A stretch of 64,000 nt of DNA from Pseudomonas canadensis (GTDB lineage: Bacteria; Pseudomonadota; Gammaproteobacteria; Pseudomonadales; Pseudomonadaceae): the NCBI RefSeq assembly GCF_000503215.1, contig NZ_AYTD01000014.1:248001-312000 (forward strand), in the 5' to 3' direction. Numbering within the stretch: position 1 is the stretch's first letter; every line of letters begins with the position of its first letter. Under the pieces are notes generated by a model that ran no database searches, was not told where the DNA came from, and saw nothing but the letters and a program-made list of their open reading frames with translations. Of the stretch, positions 9,223 through 19,622 are shown piece after piece. The position numbers and the translations under genes are program-made.

Positions 9223-9224
9223 GC

Positions 9225-9761
9225 TTAGAAGTCCGCGTCCCATTCCACCTTCATCTCGCCCGCTGCCAGGTCGACGGCCAACACGCATTGCTCGGTATAG
9301 GGCAACAGGCGTTCGCGATCATCCAGGCTGCCAGCGCAAGGCTTGACCACCATTACATCATTGGCGCCGGTTTCCAGAAGATGATCGATTTTCCCGAACA
9401 ATTGCCCGAGTTGATCAATAACCTTCAGACCTTCCAGCTGGTACCAGTAGTACTCACCGTCGGTCAATTCAGGGAACAGGTCTCGCGGCACGCAGATCTC
9501 ATAACCGGCCAGAAGACGAGCTTCTTCACGGTCATCAAGACCCTTGAGCTTTGCGACCAGGAACTTATCGCTCCCGCGTCCACTGACCAGCTCAACCTGC
9601 TTCACACTACCTTCGCGCTTGAGCGTCCAGGTCTTGTACTGCAACAGGTTTTCAGTCGGATCAGTAAAGGAATACACCTTCACTTCGCCGCGAACGCCAT
9701 GAACAGAGTAAATCTTGCCGATAACGATCAAATCATCAGCAACAGCTGGCGTCGCGTTCAT
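9225..9761 (-). CDS. rimM: Ribosome maturation factor RimM
   Basis: Assembly factor for the 30S head that binds S19. It has 178 residues. The N-terminal RimM domain opens VIGKIYSVHGVRGEVKVYSF and a PRC-barrel domain follows (LTDGEYYWYQLEGLKV). It sits five bases after rpsP and two bases before trmD, in the standard operon order, so translational coupling is likely. Confidence 0.97.
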   Translation of the reverse strand: MNATPAVADDLIVIGKIYSVHGVRGEVKVYSFTDPTENLLQYKTWTLKREGSVKQVELVSGRGSDKFLVAKLKGLDDREEARLLAGYEICVPRDLFPELTDGEYYWYQLEGLKVIDQLGQLFGKIDHLLETGANDVMVVKPCAGSLDDRERLLPYTEQCVLAVDLAAGEMKVEWDADF

Positions 9762-9766
9762 ATTGC

Positions 9767-10018
9767 TCAGGCTGCGGCCTTAGCCGAGTCCTTCAACAGT
9801 TTTGCAACGCGCTCGGATGGCTGTGCACCCACGCTCAGCCAGTAGGCTACGCGCTCTTGGTTCACGGACAGACGAACTTCTTGACCACGAGCAACAGGGT
9901 TGAAGAAACCAACCTGTTCCTTGTGCGAACCGTCACGCGGGTTGCGGCTGTCGGTTACGGTCAAGTGGTAAAACGGGCGCTTTTTGGAGCCGCCAAGGGC
10001 AAGACGGATTGTTAGCAT
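9767..10018 (-). CDS. rpsP: 30S ribosomal protein S16
   Basis: Small-subunit assembly protein of 83 residues. It starts MLTIRLALGGSKKRPFYH, the conserved S16 N-terminus, and ends with an alanine-rich tail. First gene of the rpsP-rimM-trmD-rplS operon, with a good sigma-70 promoter about 75-100 bp upstream. Confidence 0.98.
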   Translation of the reverse strand: MLTIRLALGGSKKRPFYHLTVTDSRNPRDGSHKEQVGFFNPVARGQEVRLSVNQERVAYWLSVGAQPSERVAKLLKDSAKAAA

Positions 10019-10090
10019 GTGAACATCGTTCCTGTAGTCGGTGCTGCAAATCTAAATGCACAGCGGGCATAGGTGCCCGAAAGGCCGCAT

Positions 10091-10118
10091 ATTCTAAGGA
10101 ATATCCGGACTTTTGCAA
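10091..10118 (-). promoter_or_regulatory. Sigma-70 promoter for rpsP operon
   Basis: On the minus strand TTGCAA (10118-10113) and TAGAAT (10096-10091) are separated by 16 bp. The predicted transcript would start near 10084 and give a leader of about 65 bases before rpsP. This is a sequence match only. Confidence 0.65.
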
Positions 10119-10193
10119 ATGTCTTTTTCTGGCGCCTATCAGCGTGCCACTCAGATCTGCTATAGAGCCGTCGGTTAAAACGGCCGGTCAGCC

Positions 10194-10260
10194 CCCGCCA
10201 ACGGCGGGTTTGCTGGAGATCCCACATCCCTGTGGGTCGGAGCAGAAGCGAACTTCTGCT
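10194..10260 (-). other. Three hairpins downstream of ffh
   Basis: The ffh-rpsP gap holds AGCAGAAG/CTTCTGCT (10241-10260), CCCACA/TGTGGG (10221-10236) and CCCGCC/GGCGGG (10194-10208). The last is followed on the minus strand, after some bases, by GGCCGTTTTAA. One or more probably terminate ffh, but none has a U-run right at its base. Confidence 0.45.
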
Positions 10261-10268
10261 CGAATTCT

Positions 10269-11645
<1,377 letters not shown>

Positions 11646-11865
11646 GCGCGATCCTTTCAGGCCCTATTCATAGACCGAGGTAATGGCGGCCCAGGCTGTG
11701 GTAAATCGCTATTAAAAACAGCGCTCGGTGAGCCTGCGGCGTGGGCAGGTCGCGGATTATAGCGAAGACTGCCGCCATGCACACCCGCTGTCTGGCTTGA
11801 GAGTCTTTCGTGTTACGCGGGGGTATGCCAAACTCAGCGCCTTTCGGGCTTGCCTAACAGGATTT

Positions 11866-12678
11866 ATGCTCCCTTTGTCACCCAGTTTGCTACCCAGCCT
11901 CGCCGCCGCCATTTTGTATGCCGCTGCGACTCTCTACCAGGGCACTCGTCTGGCCCAAGGCGCCAAGGCGGACAAACGCCTGCTCGTCGGCCTTGGCGTC
12001 CTCGCCCTGCTGGCCCATGCTGCCAGCCTGTTTACCCATTTGATGACGCCCGTCGGCCTCGGCCTGGATTTTTTCAGCGCCGCCAGCCTCATCGCGGCTG
12101 CCGTCATCGCATTGACCCTGCTGGCCTGCTACCGGATTCCCGTCGAGAACCTGCTGGTGCTGCTATTCCCGCTGGGGGTGCTTACGGTACTGATGGCGCA
12201 ATTCGCCCCGACCGGCACGGTGCAGGTGATCGATGAAGAACCGGGCATCCTCGCGCACATCCTGCTGTCGATCCTCGCTTACGGCATGTTCACCATCGCG
12301 GTGTTCCAGGCCCTGCTCCTGCTGCTGCAGGACCACCAGCTCAAGCACAAGCACCCCTCGGGGCTGATCAAGAACTTCCCGCCGCTGCAAACCATGGAAA
12401 GCCTGCTGTTCGGCTTCCTGTGGGCCGGCTGGACGCTGCTGTCGCTGTCGCTTATCTCCGGCTGGCTGTTCGTCGAAAACCTATTCGCCCAGCACTTGGT
12501 GCACAAGACCCTGCTAGCGTGCCTGGCCTGGGTGGTGTTCAGCGTGTTGCTGTGGGGCCGCAACCGCCTCGGCTGGCGCGGGCACAAGGCGATCCGCTGG
12601 ACCCTGGCCGGTTTCTGCCTGCTGATGCTGGCCTATTTCGGCAGCAAGCTGGTCCGCGAATACATCCTGCATATCTGA
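11866..12678 (+). CDS. ypjD: CcsA-like inner membrane protein YpjD
   Basis: Polytopic membrane protein of the cytochrome c assembly (CcsA/CcmC) superfamily. The 270 residues hold about eight hydrophobic helices, with the loop segment PGILAHILLSILAYGMF typical of the family. The frame is open 46 codons further upstream, but ATG 11866 follows ACAGGA and starts where hydrophobicity begins. It lies 12 bp before corE and divergent from ffh. Role in haem or metal handling is an inference from the fold and neighbour; no direct function is established. Confidence 0.88.
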   Translation: MLPLSPSLLPSLAAAILYAAATLYQGTRLAQGAKADKRLLVGLGVLALLAHAASLFTHLMTPVGLGLDFFSAASLIAAAVIALTLLACYRIPVENLLVLLFPLGVLTVLMAQFAPTGTVQVIDEEPGILAHILLSILAYGMFTIAVFQALLLLLQDHQLKHKHPSGLIKNFPPLQTMESLLFGFLWAGWTLLSLSLISGWLFVENLFAQHLVHKTLLACLAWVVFSVLLWGRNRLGWRGHKAIRWTLAGFCLLMLAYFGSKLVREYILHI

Positions 12679-12690
12679 CGGGCAGCGATC

Positions 12691-13929
12691 ATGGACAACC
12701 TGCCACTGGAGCCGATGCTCGCGGTAATCGCCCTGCTGGTCCTATGGGCCGCACTATTCACCGCCATCGAAGCCGCGCAACAACACCTGCTGGCCCTGCG
12801 CCCCGGCACACGCCAGGGCGACAAGGCCGCCACCCGCCTGAGCTTTCCGCGTAACAGCCTGATCCTGTGCAACAGCCTGTGTCGCGCCGCCGTGGTGATC
12901 CTCTGCACGCTGCTGGCCATCTATGCCTGGGCGCAGAACGGGCCCTGGCTGGGTTGGATGATCTCCTGCGCGATCCTGCTGGTTCTGGCCGACTACCTGC
13001 CCCGCGCCCTCGCCGTCCGCCATCCGCAGGCCGTGCTGGGCTTTGGCAATACGCTGTTGGGCGTGCCGCTGAAAATCCTCTACCCGCTGGCCTGGCTGCT
13101 CAATGGCATCAGCCTGTTGCTGCTGCGCCCGTTCGCACGCAAATCCGGCGTGGTGAAACAGAGCGACGAACCGCTGCCCGACCATGACGACGAGCGGGAA
13201 GCCGAATCCGACGAAGGCCACACCCCTGGCATGCCCGGCATCCACGCCCTGGACAACATCACTGTCAACGACATCCTGGTGCCGCGCAGTGAAGTGGACG
13301 GCATCAACCTGGACGACTCGATCGAAGAGATCATCGAGCAACTGCGCACCTCCCAGCGTACGCGCCTGCCGGTGTTCCACAGTGATATCAACCAAGTGCA
13401 GGCCGTGCTCAACACCCGGCAGATCCAGCACCTGCTGCCCGACGCCAGCCTGACCAAGGAAGCGTTGCTCGCCGCCTGCCACGAACCCTACTTCGTCCCG
13501 GAAAGCACGCCCCTGCAACTGCAACTGCTGAACTTCCACAAGCAGCAGCGCCGCCTGGGCATGGTGGTGGATGAATACGGCGAAGTGCTGGGTATCGTGA
13601 CCCTGGAAGACATTCTCGAAGAAATCGTCGGCGAATTCGAAAGCGAGCAAAGTGCCGACAACCCGCATATCGAGCCTCAGCCGGACGGCCGCTACATCAT
13701 CGATGGCGCTGCATCGATCCGCGAACTCAACAAGAGCCTGAACTGGCACCTGCCCAGCGACGGCCCCAAGACCCTCAACGGCCTGGTCACCGAAGCGCTG
13801 GAGACCATTCCCGATTGCGCGGTGTGCCTGAAAATCGGGCGCTACCGCCTGGAAATCCTCGAGACCGAGGACAACCGCGTGAGCAAGGTGCTGATCTGGC
13901 ACACCAGCCGGATGCCGGTCGCCGTATAA
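12691..13929 (+). CDS. corE: CNNM/CorC-type transporter with CBS domains (CorE/YfjD-like)
   Basis: 412-residue membrane protein. The N-terminal DUF21 (CNNM) region of about 150 residues has three to four helices. A CBS pair spans about 195-310 (DILVPRSEVDGINLDD; VVDEYGEVLGIVTLEDILEE), followed by a C-terminal CorC_HlyC domain (DGAASIRELNKSLNW). The family is linked to magnesium or cobalt efflux and resistance. It follows ypjD by 12 bp and the two probably form an operon. The symbol rests on family and gene order. Confidence 0.87.
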   Translation: MDNLPLEPMLAVIALLVLWAALFTAIEAAQQHLLALRPGTRQGDKAATRLSFPRNSLILCNSLCRAAVVILCTLLAIYAWAQNGPWLGWMISCAILLVLADYLPRALAVRHPQAVLGFGNTLLGVPLKILYPLAWLLNGISLLLLRPFARKSGVVKQSDEPLPDHDDEREAESDEGHTPGMPGIHALDNITVNDILVPRSEVDGINLDDSIEEIIEQLRTSQRTRLPVFHSDINQVQAVLNTRQIQHLLPDASLTKEALLAACHEPYFVPESTPLQLQLLNFHKQQRRLGMVVDEYGEVLGIVTLEDILEEIVGEFESEQSADNPHIEPQPDGRYIIDGAASIRELNKSLNWHLPSDGPKTLNGLVTEALETIPDCAVCLKIGRYRLEILETEDNRVSKVLIWHTSRMPVAV

Positions 13930-13954
13930 GCTGCTGGCGAAACACATTCTCCCT

Positions 13955-14041
13955 GTGGGAGCGGGCTTGCTCGCGAATGCGGTAGACCAGCTGAAGATGA
14001 GCTGACTGACCCACTGCTTTCGCGAGCAAGCCCGCTCCCAC
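13955..14041. repeat. REPIN, GTGGGAGCGGGCTTGCTCG type
   Basis: Inverted 23-bp arms (GTGGGAGCGGGCTTGC then TCGCGAA, and complement) surround a spacer that contains CTGACTGA. The same arm type and a related spacer recur at 33989-34076. It lies between corE and the MHS transporter promoter. Confidence 0.92.
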
Positions 14042-14068
14042 ATTTTGATTTGCGGCGTGTCAGCCCCC

Positions 14069-14098
14069 TTGTTGTATGTTCAAACCCCTTCCTATAAT
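14069..14098 (+). promoter_or_regulatory. Sigma-70 promoter for the MHS transporter
   Basis: TTGTTG and a perfect TATAAT are separated by 18 bp. A start near 14105 would give an untranslated leader of about 180 bases, beginning with the hairpin GCGGCT/AGCCGC. Confidence 0.65.
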
Positions 14099-14238
14099 CG
14101 GTGCGGCTTACCAGAGCCGCGCCCGACCGCGTGCTACCCGCACCCAGCGTGTCCAGGCACCGCCTTATCGTGTCCGACCGGTGTTCGCTCCCATCCCGAG
14201 CCTGCCCGCGCACAACCCTGATCCATGGGTGTTCGACC

Positions 14239-14247
14239 AATAATAAT
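14239..14247 (+). promoter_or_regulatory. Candidate Hfq/Crc (CA) motif
   Basis: AATAATAAT matches the AAnAAnAA consensus bound by Hfq-Crc in pseudomonads. It lies about 40 bases before the transporter ATG, inside the predicted long leader. Such motifs usually mediate catabolite repression of uptake genes. Confidence 0.4.
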
Positions 14248-14285
14248 CCGCGTCCAAACGCGCAATGACCATCAGGGACACCACC

Positions 14286-15599
14286 ATGAGCACCACCTAC
14301 AACGTGGCCGCGCCCGCCGCCGCCCCGACCAACTCGACTGCACGGGTCGCCACGGCGAGCATCGTCGGCACCGCCATCGAGTTCTACGACTTCTATATCT
14401 ACGCCACGGCCGCTGCGCTGGTGATCGGCCCGGTGTTCTTCCCGCAGACCTCTGGCACCGCACAGATGCTGGCGTCATTCCTCACCTTCGGTATCGCCTT
14501 CATCGCCCGCCCGCTGGGCTCAGCGCTGTTCGGCCACTTCGGCGACCGCATCGGGCGTAAATCCACACTGGTGGCGTCACTGCTGCTGATGGGCGTATGT
14601 ACCACGCTGATTGGCTTGCTGCCCGGCTATGACAGCATCGGGGCCTGGGCGCCGATCCTGTTGTGTGTGCTGCGGTTCGGCCAAGGCCTCGGCTTGGGCG
14701 GTGAGTGGGGCGGCGCGGCGCTGCTGGCCACCGAGAACGCGCCCAAGGGTAAGCGCGCCTGGTTTGGCATGTTCCCGCAATTGGGCCCTTCGATCGGCTT
14801 CCTGGCCGCCAACGGCTTGTTCCTGATTCTGGCCATGAGCCTGAACGACGAGCAGTTCCGCAGCTGGGGCTGGCGCATCCCGTTCATCCTCAGCGCTGCG
14901 CTGGTGATGGTTGGCCTGTACGCGCGACTGAAGCTGCACGAAACGCCGGTGTTCGCCAACGCCGTCGCCAAGGAAGCGCCGGTCAAGGTGCCACTGGTGG
15001 AATTGTTCAGTCAGCATTGGCTGCCGGTATTGCTGGGCGCTGCGTCGATGGTGGTGTGTTACGCGCTGTTCTACATCACCACCGCGTTCTCCCTGAGTTA
15101 CGGCGTTTCAACCCTGGGCTACAGCCGCGAGACCTTCCTCGGTCTGCTGTGCTTTGCGGTGCTGTTCATGGGACTGGCGACGCCATTGGCGGCGCTGGCC
15201 AGTGATCGCTACGGACGCAAGCCGGTGCTGATTGTCGGCGCGATCCTGGCGATCCTGTCGGGCTTCACCATGGAGCCGCTGCTGACTCACGGTTCGACCT
15301 GGGCCGTAGCGCTGTTCCTGGCCTTGGAGCTGTTCCTGATGGGCGTGACCTTCGCGCCGATGGGCGCCATGCTGCCGGAACTGTTCCCGACCCGCGTGCG
15401 TTATACCGGTGCTTCGGCGGCGTATAACCTGGGCGGGATTGTAGGCGCGTCGGCCGCACCGTTTTTCGCGACCAAGCTGGTGGCGATGGGTGGGCTGAGT
15501 TATGTCGGCGGGTATGTGTCGGCGGCAGCGCTGCTCAGCTTGATTGCTGTGCTGTGCCTGAAAGAGACGCGGGATAATGACTTGAACAAGGTCGTCTGA
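14286..15599 (+). CDS. MHS-family MFS transporter
   Basis: Proton-coupled solute symporter of the metabolite:H+ symporter family (relatives of KgtP, ProP, ShiA). The 437 residues have twelve predicted helices and the conserved loop motif GHFGDRIGRKST between helices 2 and 3. The N-terminal motif ASIVGTAIEFYDFYIY is typical of MHS members. Substrate is not predictable from sequence; dicarboxylates, shikimate or aromatic acids are family precedents. The ATG at 14286 has CAGGGA upstream; an in-frame ATG 21 bases earlier overlaps that site. It stands alone between two REPINs. Confidence 0.85.
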   Translation: MSTTYNVAAPAAAPTNSTARVATASIVGTAIEFYDFYIYATAAALVIGPVFFPQTSGTAQMLASFLTFGIAFIARPLGSALFGHFGDRIGRKSTLVASLLLMGVCTTLIGLLPGYDSIGAWAPILLCVLRFGQGLGLGGEWGGAALLATENAPKGKRAWFGMFPQLGPSIGFLAANGLFLILAMSLNDEQFRSWGWRIPFILSAALVMVGLYARLKLHETPVFANAVAKEAPVKVPLVELFSQHWLPVLLGAASMVVCYALFYITTAFSLSYGVSTLGYSRETFLGLLCFAVLFMGLATPLAALASDRYGRKPVLIVGAILAILSGFTMEPLLTHGSTWAVALFLALELFLMGVTFAPMGAMLPELFPTRVRYTGASAAYNLGGIVGASAAPFFATKLVAMGGLSYVGGYVSAAALLSLIAVLCLKETRDNDLNKVV

Positions 15600-15613
15600 T
15601 AGACCGAATCACC

Positions 15614-15697
15614 TGTAGGAGCGAGCTTGCTCGCGAAAAAGGAACATCCGACGCGCAATGCGCCTGAAATGCCTTCGCGAGCAAGCTCGCTCCTACA
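15614..15697. repeat. REPIN, GTAGGAGCGAGCTTGCTCG type
   Basis: Inverted arms (GTAGGAGCGAGCTTGCTCG then CGAA, and complement) sit between the converging transporter and purT genes and may help terminate both. Confidence 0.92.
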
Positions 15698-15706
15698 GGG
15701 CCTGCC

Positions 15707-16888
15707 TTACAGCTCTACTACAACAGCCTTCGAAGCACGGGTCGCCTTAGCCCGAGCCGCTTCAATCGACTCATCCCGCGCCAGCGCCACGCCCATGCGG
15801 CGCTGGCCATTCACTTCCGGCTTGCCAAACAGACGCAACGCCGTGTCCGGTTCACTCAACGCGGCGCCCAGGTTGGCGAACGCAGTCTGGGTCGACTGGC
15901 CTTCTACCAGGATCACCGCCGAGGCCGAAGGCCCGAACTGACGGATCAACGGGATCGGCAGGCCCAGGATTGCGCGCGCATGCAGCGCAAACTGCGACAG
16001 GTCCTGGGAAATCAAGGTCACCAAACCGGTGTCATGCGGGCGCGGCGAGACTTCGCTGAACCACACCTGATCCCCCTTGATGAACAGCTCAACGCCAAAC
16101 AGACCACGACCTCCCAGGGCCTCGGTCACCGCTTTGGCAACACGCTCGGACTCTGCCAGGGCAATCGGGCTCATGGCCTGCGGCTGCCAGGATTCCTGGT
16201 AGTCGCCCTTCTCCTGACGGTGACCGACCGGGGCACAGAACGTGGTGCCGCCGATGTGACGCACGGTCAACAGAGTGATTTCGTAGTCGAAGTCGATAAA
16301 GCCTTCGATGATCACGCGGCCTTTACCGGCACGACCACCTTCCTGGGCATAGTCCCAGGCTTTCTGCACATCATCGGCGCTGCGCAGCAGGCTCTGGCCT
16401 TTGCCCGACGAACTCATCACCGGCTTGACCACGCAAGGGAAGCCCAGGTCCTGCACGGCCTTGCTGTAGTCTTCGAAGGTATCGGCGAAGTGGTACGGCG
16501 AGGTCGGCAGGTCCAGCTCTTCAGCGGCCAGGCGGCGGATGCCTTCACGGTTCATGGTCAACGAGGTGGCGCGCGCGGTCGGGATCACGGTGAAGCCTTC
16601 GGCTTCCAGTTCTACCAGGGTCGCGGTGGCGATGGCTTCGATTTCCGGCACGATGAAGTGCGGCTTCTCGGCCTCGATCACCGCACGCAACGCAGCGCCG
16701 TCGAGCATGTTGATCACGTGGCTACGGTGCGCCACCTGCATGGCCGGCGCATTGGCGTAGCGATCCACGGCAATCACTTCAACGCCCAGGCGTTGCAGTT
16801 CGATTACCACTTCCTTGCCCAGCTCACCGCAGCCACACAGCAAAACGCGGGTCGCGGTTGGCGACAATGGAGTTCCGATTCGGGTCAT
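15707..16888 (-). CDS. purT: Formate-dependent phosphoribosylglycinamide formyltransferase
   Basis: Uses formate and ATP to formylate glycinamide ribonucleotide in purine synthesis, bypassing the folate-dependent PurN. 393 residues with the ATP-grasp layout: an N-terminal nucleotide-binding strand (VLLCGCGELGKEV), the central ATP-grasp region (VKPVMSSSGKGQS) and metal-binding acidic motifs (WFSEVSPRPHDTG). The stop lies 10 bp from a REPIN. The length matches the family. Confidence 0.97.
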   Translation of the reverse strand: MTRIGTPLSPTATRVLLCGCGELGKEVVIELQRLGVEVIAVDRYANAPAMQVAHRSHVINMLDGAALRAVIEAEKPHFIVPEIEAIATATLVELEAEGFTVIPTARATSLTMNREGIRRLAAEELDLPTSPYHFADTFEDYSKAVQDLGFPCVVKPVMSSSGKGQSLLRSADDVQKAWDYAQEGGRAGKGRVIIEGFIDFDYEITLLTVRHIGGTTFCAPVGHRQEKGDYQESWQPQAMSPIALAESERVAKAVTEALGGRGLFGVELFIKGDQVWFSEVSPRPHDTGLVTLISQDLSQFALHARAILGLPIPLIRQFGPSASAVILVEGQSTQTAFANLGAALSEPDTALRLFGKPEVNGQRRMGVALARDESIEAARAKATRASKAVVVEL

Positions 16889-16957
16889 CTCAGGTCCTCA
16901 GGGGAGCGGATCATTGGGAGAAAGGCCGGCATTTTACATGAACTGCAGCAATTGGCC

Positions 16958-17425
16958 TCAGTTGACGACGGCGCGCTTGCGGATGCGCCAGGCCATGATC
17001 AACCACACCACCGTGACCCCGGCGAATTTCGACACCAGCGCGGTGCCCGCTACCGCTGGGGTGAGCGCGCCGATCAAGCCGAAAAAGATGAAGGTATCGA
17101 GAGGAATACTCAGCGCCGAACTTATCCACAGGCGGTCGTGCAACGGGCGCTTGGTGATGCTGAACACCAGCCAGTCGATGCACTCGGACACCGCGAAGGC
17201 CGTGGCGCTGGCCAGGGCGATGGCTGGGTCGGACGTGACATACGACAGCACCAGCGCAGCCAGCATGGCGATGATCGCACCGTGGCCGAAGCGGGTTTGC
17301 ACCATGTCGCGCAGGATAAAGACCAGGCCACCCCAAGCAGACCAGATAACGTCCAGGTGCGGGGCGGTGGAGAAGGCGAAGTTGATCAGCACGACGCTGC
17401 TAATGTAGGCGATCAGGAAGAGCAT
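16958..17425 (-). CDS. VUT-family permease (putative queuosine-precursor or vitamin transporter)
   Basis: Small polytopic membrane protein of 155 residues with about five hydrophobic helices and the segment VIWSAWGGLVFILRDMVQ, typical of the Vut_1/YhhQ family. YhhQ takes up queuosine precursors. This version is shorter than the roughly 220-residue E. coli protein, so the substrate is uncertain. The frame extends 14 codons further upstream, but those codons (FASKLAPTG) are the translated arm of the adjacent REPIN. ATG 17425 is therefore chosen, though its ribosome site is weak. Confidence 0.7.
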   Translation of the reverse strand: MLFLIAYISSVVLINFAFSTAPHLDVIWSAWGGLVFILRDMVQTRFGHGAIIAMLAALVLSYVTSDPAIALASATAFAVSECIDWLVFSITKRPLHDRLWISSALSIPLDTFIFFGLIGALTPAVAGTALVSKFAGVTVVWLIMAWRIRKRAVVN

Positions 17426-17437
17426 GGGGCGAAAACC

Positions 17438-17537
17438 TGTAGGAGCGAGCTTGCTCGCGAAAAACATTAACGATTACGCGGGGTACCTGACTATACGCGG
17501 TGTCATCGAGTTTTTCGCGAGCAAGCTCGCTCCTACA
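17438..17537. repeat. REPIN, GTAGGAGCGAGCTTGCTCG type
   Basis: Inverted arms flank a spacer of about 50 bp. Its right end (GTTTTT before TCGCGAG) recurs in the copies at 36928-37027 and 52775-52875. It separates the VUT gene from the DUF1289 gene. Confidence 0.92.
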
Positions 17538-17548
17538 GGGGATAGCAC

Positions 17549-17760
17549 TCAGCCGCCGGATTTCCCGGAAACCATAAACACCAGCCCACTCGTCACCGCC
17601 CGCTCATGACACAACCCCAACACCACCCGGCGCTCGGCGTTATCCATGCGACTCCAACGCGTAATCTCATCCACCGTGCGCTGGCAGCCAGTACAAATAT
17701 CGTCGTCATCCAATGCACAAATGCTCACGCACGGCGACGCAACGGGGCGCTCGATCGGGC

Positions 17761-17764
<4 letters not shown>
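17549..17764 (-). CDS. DUF1289 domain protein
   Basis: 71-residue cytoplasmic protein with the DUF1289 cysteine pattern: SPCVSICALDDDDICTGCQRT contains C-x3-C and C-x2-C, and a TRWSRMDNAERR segment follows. A small metal-binding or Fe-S role is possible but unproven. Its ATG overlaps the stop of the gamma-carbonic anhydrase gene (ATGA), so the two are translationally coupled. The downstream end is 11 bp from a REPIN. Confidence 0.82.
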
Positions 17765-18285
<521 letters not shown>

Positions 18286-18321
18286 GGTGTTTCCTCACGG
18301 CGTTGCCATTCAAGCGATGGC

Positions 18322-18924
18322 TTAGATGTTGATGAAACTCTTGGGTGGTTGGTGCAGGCTGATCTTGGCATCGTCATAGAGGAGGTTGATCAACTCGACG
18401 ATCATGATCGCCGTCAGCCCCCAGATCTTGTATTCGCCGAACCGATAGCTGGGCACGTACCAACTGCGGCCTTGGTAATCGATCCGGTGGGTATGTTCCC
18501 GTGGGTCTTGTCGGAAGAAGTCCAAGGGCACGCTGAAAACAGCGGCGATTTCGGCATCGTTGGCCAGGTATTCGACGTAATCTGGGATGACGCCGACATA
18601 CGGCGTAACCCGAATGCCATGCAGGGAGATCAACGGGCTCAGCGGGCCGATCACTTCGACCAGCCCGGGCGGCAGGCCGATTTCTTCTTCGGCCTCGCGC
18701 AGCGCGGTGAAGATCAGGTCCGGGTCTTCGGGGTCACGGCGCCCGCCGGGAAAGGCCACTTCGCCACCATGGGTCGACAGGCCACTGGCGCGCAGGGTCA
18801 GGATCAGCTCAGGTTCGTCACTGCGGGTAATCGGCACCAGCACCGCGGCCTCGGGGAAACGCCCGTCGGTTTCAAGCGTGTGGGGGGTGTGATTGCTTAC
18901 CCGGCGAAGTAGCTCGTCCAGCAT
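18322..18924 (-). CDS. Nudix hydrolase, CoA pyrophosphatase type (NudL-like)
   Basis: 200 residues. The complete Nudix box runs from GGRRDPE to REAEEEIGL (G-x5-E-x7-REUXEEXGU), preceded by GEVAFPGG, which is typical of the CoA pyrophosphatase group. Expected to cleave CoA or acyl-CoA into phosphopantetheine and 3',5'-ADP. It is divergent from the second Nudix gene 149 bp away, so the two share an upstream region. Confidence 0.88.
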   Translation of the reverse strand: MLDELLRRVSNHTPHTLETDGRFPEAAVLVPITRSDEPELILTLRASGLSTHGGEVAFPGGRRDPEDPDLIFTALREAEEEIGLPPGLVEVIGPLSPLISLHGIRVTPYVGVIPDYVEYLANDAEIAAVFSVPLDFFRQDPREHTHRIDYQGRSWYVPSYRFGEYKIWGLTAIMIVELINLLYDDAKISLHQPPKSFINI

Positions 18925-19073
18925 GAGTCATCTCGGTCTGTTGGCTACCTTGCATCATGCACCAAAGCTCGCGGGCGCCCAACCCCAAAACCCGCGCCGT
19001 GTCGCTAAACGACAACTTGTTGCAGCGCCCTGCCCGTCACGCCAAGATAGACGCACTTTCCAGGAACCCCAGC

Positions 19074-19622
19074 ATGAATTTCTGCAGCCAGTGCGGTAAA
19101 CCGGTCACCCAACGCATCCCCGAAGGCGACGGCCGCCTGCGCTTTGTGTGTGATCACTGCTCGACCATCCACTACCAGAACCCCAACATCGTCGCCGGCA
19201 CCGTACCCGTGTGGGGCGATAAAGTGCTGCTGTGCCGTCGCGCCATCGAACCGCGCCTGGGCTACTGGACCCTGCCCGCCGGCTTCATGGAAAACGGCGA
19301 GACCGTGGAACAGGCCGCCATGCGCGAAACCCTGGAAGAAGCCTGCGCCCGCGTGCACAACCTGAACATCTATACGCTGATCGACGTGCCACACATCAAC
19401 CAGGTGCATATTTTCTACCGCGCCGACCTGCTCGACCTGGACTTCGCCGCCGGTCCCGAGAGCCTGGAAGTGCAGCTGTTCGATGAAGCCGACATCCCTT
19501 GGTCCGAGCTGGCTTTCCGCACGGTCGGGCGTACCCTGGAATACTTTTTCGCTGACCGCAGGCAACAGTCGTTCCCGGTGCGCAGCGAAGCCGTGCCGGC
19601 GATGGGAAAGCCCGCGCCATGA
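19074..19622 (+). CDS. Nudix hydrolase with N-terminal zinc ribbon (NudC-like)
   Basis: 182 residues. The N-terminal zinc ribbon has two C-x2-C pairs (CSQCGKP; CDHCSTIHYQNP) and the Nudix domain has GFMENGETVEQAAMRETLEE. Zinc ribbon plus Nudix suggests NADH or nucleotide pyrophosphatase activity, but the protein is shorter than classical NudC (about 260 residues). The ATG at 19074 lies after AGGA; the open frame upstream has no ribosome site. It overlaps the L,D-transpeptidase gene by four bases. Confidence 0.87.
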   Translation: MNFCSQCGKPVTQRIPEGDGRLRFVCDHCSTIHYQNPNIVAGTVPVWGDKVLLCRRAIEPRLGYWTLPAGFMENGETVEQAAMRETLEEACARVHNLNIYTLIDVPHINQVHIFYRADLLDLDFAAGPESLEVQLFDEADIPWSELAFRTVGRTLEYFFADRRQQSFPVRSEAVPAMGKPAP

